64,000 nt of DNA from assembly GCA_017560945.1 (NCBI GenBank), contig JAFZDY010000007.1:85405-149404 (forward strand), read 5' to 3'. Below the pieces are notes generated by a model. That model was not told the DNA's origin. It did no database searches and saw only the letters and a list, made by a program, of their open reading frames with translations. Every line of letters starts with the position of its first letter. The stretch's first letter is position 1. The translations under genes were made by a program, and so were the position numbers. Below are positions 62,320-64,000 of this stretch, piece by piece. This DNA is from Bacteroidaceae bacterium (GTDB taxonomy: Bacteria > Bacteroidota > Bacteroidia > Bacteroidales > Bacteroidaceae).

Positions 62320-63551
62320 TAGAGATAAACCGTCACGTTCTCTCCAATGGGCTTCGCATTGTACATCACGAGGACCATAGTACACAGATGGTGGCAATCA
62401 ACATCGTCTACAATGTAGGAGCACGCGATGAAGATTCCAGTCGCACAGGGTTTGCACACCTGTTCGAGCACCTGATGTTTGGCGGGTCAGTAAATATCCC
62501 CGACTATGACACACCTGTGCAAGAGGCCGGTGGCGAGAACAATGCCTGGACCACAAACGACCTGACAAACTATTACCTCACACTCCCCAAGCAGAATGTG
62601 GAGGTGGGCTTTTGGCTCGAGTCAGACCGTATGTTAGGGTTGGCCTTCTCGCCCGAAAGCTTGGAGGTTCAGCGCGGAGTGGTGATGGAGGAGTTCAAGC
62701 AGCGCCATCTCAACCAACCCTATGGCGATGCCAGCCACCTGGTGCGTAGCATGGCCTATACCGTACACCCCTATCGATGGCCTACCATAGGATTGGAACT
62801 GAGTCACATTGCCAATGCGTCAATGGAGGAGGTCAAGGACTTCTTCTATCGCTTCTATGCCCCTGACAATGCCGTGATGTCCATTACAGGCAACATCTCA
62901 TTTGACGAAGTCGTACGCCTGTCCGAGAAATGGTTTGCTCCCATCCCTGCCCGTGGAGTACACAAGCCCTCCATTCCTCAGGAGCCAGTGCAAACCTCCA
63001 TCCGTCGTATGGAGGTAGAGCGCGATGTACCTGTTGACGCCCTCTACATGGCCTTTCACATGTGCCATCGCCTGCACCCCGACTACTACGCCTCCGATAT
63101 GCTCAGCGACCTCCTTGCCAACGGACGTTCCAGTCGCTTGATTTCACACCTGGTCATGCAGCGCCCCATCTTTAGTCAGATAGATGCCTACATCACTGGC
63201 AGCACCGATGCAGGCCTGTTGCAGATAGCAGGTAAACCATGCCCTGGTGTCACCCTGGCTGAGGCCGAACAGGCCGTGTGGGAGGAACTGAATGCTTTCG
63301 TCCACACCACACCCGACGAAATGGAGTTGGAAAAAGTGAAGAACCGATTCGAAGCCGAGCAGACCTTCAAGAGTACCAATTTCCTGAACAATGCCGTAAA
63401 CCTCGCCTACTACGAACTACTCAGCCGGGCCGAGGATGTGAACACCGAGGTCAGCGCCTATCGTGCCGTCTCCCCCGCCTCCATCCGTCGCGTCGCCTCC
63501 GAAATCTTCCGCCCCGAGAACTGCTCGGTGTTGTACTATAAGAAGAAGTAG
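62316..63551 (+). CDS. M16 family (pitrilysin-like) zinc metallopeptidase
   Basis: 411 residues, without a signal peptide. The inverted zinc motif HxxEH is HLFEH at 48-52 and the third ligand Glu is in VVMEEF about 75 residues later. The second half is the inactive M16C-type partner domain. Such single-chain forms work as dimers on peptides. The start overlaps the cyclophilin stop (ATGA), so the two are translationally coupled. Confidence 0.93.
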   Translation: MIEINRHVLSNGLRIVHHEDHSTQMVAINIVYNVGARDEDSSRTGFAHLFEHLMFGGSVNIPDYDTPVQEAGGENNAWTTNDLTNYYLTLPKQNVEVGFWLESDRMLGLAFSPESLEVQRGVVMEEFKQRHLNQPYGDASHLVRSMAYTVHPYRWPTIGLELSHIANASMEEVKDFFYRFYAPDNAVMSITGNISFDEVVRLSEKWFAPIPARGVHKPSIPQEPVQTSIRRMEVERDVPVDALYMAFHMCHRLHPDYYASDMLSDLLANGRSSRLISHLVMQRPIFSQIDAYITGSTDAGLLQIAGKPCPGVTLAEAEQAVWEELNAFVHTTPDEMELEKVKNRFEAEQTFKSTNFLNNAVNLAYYELLSRAEDVNTEVSAYRAVSPASIRRVASEIFRPENCSVLYYKKK

Positions 63552-63859
63552 GGGAGAGGGTTCAAAAATTCAAAGTTCAAGGTTCAAGGTTCAAATTAGG
63601 CACGGATGACACGGATTAACACGGATTTTTTTTCTTCTACAGGATAAAATTTTTATCTGTGTTATCTGCGTTATCTGCGGATGCAGAATTTAACCTTGAA
63701 TTTTGAACCTTGAACTTTGAATTCTCTACTCGTTCACTGATGTCCACCCACTGCGCACATGGGTTGACATCATTTCCAGACTGACATTGCAAAGATACAA
63801 AACTGAGCCCAGGGATGTCAAGAGGGGCATCCATTTATCCCTGTAATCAGCAATATAAG
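63552..63859. other. Repeat-filled gap after the M16 peptidase gene
   Basis: No gene is seen. Nested inverted repeats occupy 63561-63721. A promoter-like TATCTTTG on the minus strand (63790-63797) has no gene behind it. Confidence 0.6.
63561..63721. repeat. Nested inverted repeat: TTCAARG heptamers around a GGCACGGAT element
   Basis: Outer left: TTCAAAAA then TTCAAAG, TTCAAGG, TTCAAGG, TTCAAAT (63561-63596). Outer right: CCTTGAA, TTTTGAA, CCTTGAA, CTTTGAA (63694-63721). Inside lie GGCACGGATGACACGG... (from 63599) and TTATCTGTG, TTATCTGCG, TTATCTGCG (9-bp steps, 63657-63679), themselves roughly complementary. Confidence 0.85.
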
Positions 63860-63902
63860 AATATTGGTGTCCGGTAAAAAACAAAACAGATATAAAAAGG
63901 TG

Positions 63903-63940
63903 TCTCAATCGCTGATTTAATGCGATTGAGATTCTTTTTT
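63903..63940. terminator. Hairpin terminator inside the probable IS end
   Basis: TCTCAATCGC (63903-63912) pairs exactly with GCGATTGAGA (63922-63931); TTCTTTTTT follows on the plus side and CCTTTTTA on the minus side. It would stop transcription in either direction across the element end. Confidence 0.8.
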
Positions 63941-63961
63941 GTAATTACAAGCCCCCTCTAA

Positions 63962-64000
63962 TCAATAAAGAGTCAATTTTATAGGTGGACTTTCATCAGA
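63962..64000 (-). CDS. Possible transposase C-terminus (partial)
   Basis: A minus-strand frame enters from the right edge and ends after SDESPPIKLTLY with TGA (plus TCA at 63962-63964). Only twelve residues are visible, so the call rests on context: terminal repeat and hairpin immediately behind it. Low confidence. Confidence 0.3.
   Translation of the reverse strand, partial: SDESPPIKLTLY

Larger units (their letters stand above)
63860..64000. mobile_element. End of a probable insertion sequence, running off the window
   Basis: The sequence at 63860-63879 (TATTGGTGTCCGGTAAAA core) agrees at 18 of 20 positions with the terminal repeat of the 147-bp element at 35081-35227. A strong hairpin follows, then a minus-strand frame ends at 63962. 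This is how the 3' end of a transposase gene lies next to an IS terminal repeat. Confidence 0.55.

Noticed and set aside
63790-63822. Minus-strand promoter (TATCTTTG with CTTG at 21 bases)
   Set aside because: The boxes are good, but no gene lies downstream on that strand; possibly a relic of sequence disturbed by the neighbouring IS.

Overview
The window looks like chromosomal DNA from a member of the order Bacteroidales (Bacteroides/Prevotella-like). The evidence is the repeated promoter pattern TTTG - about 19-21 bases - TAnnTTTG, starts without clear Shine-Dalgarno sites, a long SecA with a C-terminal zinc motif, a Rho factor with a large disordered insertion, and Bacteroidetes-only families (DUF4105, DUF4835/PorD, DUF6340, DUF3127, GldB). 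The genus cannot be fixed from the sequence alone. No prophage, CRISPR array or plasmid genes are seen; most genes are housekeeping.

Layout. 1-7.4 kb: a gene tail, a two-module CE1-type esterase, a HAD phosphatase, a GldB-like lipoprotein, an RsmI-like methyltransferase and a dipeptidyl peptidase IV, with a 7-bp tandem repeat array between the last two. 7.3-8.3 kb: a structured non-coding region. 8.3-11.7 kb: a promoter with a palindromic operator, an ABC ATPase, two related membrane proteins, a YtrA-type GntR regulator and a small lipoprotein. 11.9-18 kb: a DUF4105 protein, a PafA-like protein that has lost its catalytic residues, and secA. 18.2-20.4 kb: a DUF6340 lipoprotein, an acidic small protein, a hairpin-rich gap and tRNA-Leu(CAA). 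20.8-27.3 kb: a 2170-residue secreted repeat protein with a C-terminal sorting-like tail. 27.5-35 kb: TetR regulator, fabG, RluA-type pseudouridine synthase, tilS, menA, CPBP protease, BASS transporter, acyltransferase.

35.3-45.2 kb is one long minus-strand run from dnaN through an exonuclease, coaBC, DUF4835/PorD, recN, rlmB and a TPR pseudoprotease to an Omp85-type barrel. 45.3-49.5 kb: a DUF3127 protein with an SSB-like tail, rho, ridA and a thioesterase. 49.5-53 kb: a his operon (leader peptide, attenuator, hisG, hisD, hisC; no hisB follows). 53.1-56.1 kb: a receiver-domain protein fused to a PEP-synthase-like ATP-grasp domain. 56.2-63.6 kb: DUF3332, an MFS transporter, rpmE2, a lone FecCD permease, xseA-xseB, a cyclophilin and an M16 peptidase. 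The right edge runs into what appears to be an insertion sequence.

The most unusual material is non-coding: five loci of 7-bp tandem repeats, mostly with reverse-complement partner arrays; a family of GGCRCGGATT inverted repeats behind genes; a 147-bp MITE-like element whose ends match the element at the right edge; five GGCCAT palindromes spaced 22-23 bp apart; and two mutually exclusive long hairpins near 20.2 kb. Protein highlights are the receiver/ATP-grasp fusion, the surface protein, two conserved-looking pseudoenzymes and the SSB-like tail on the DUF3127 protein.
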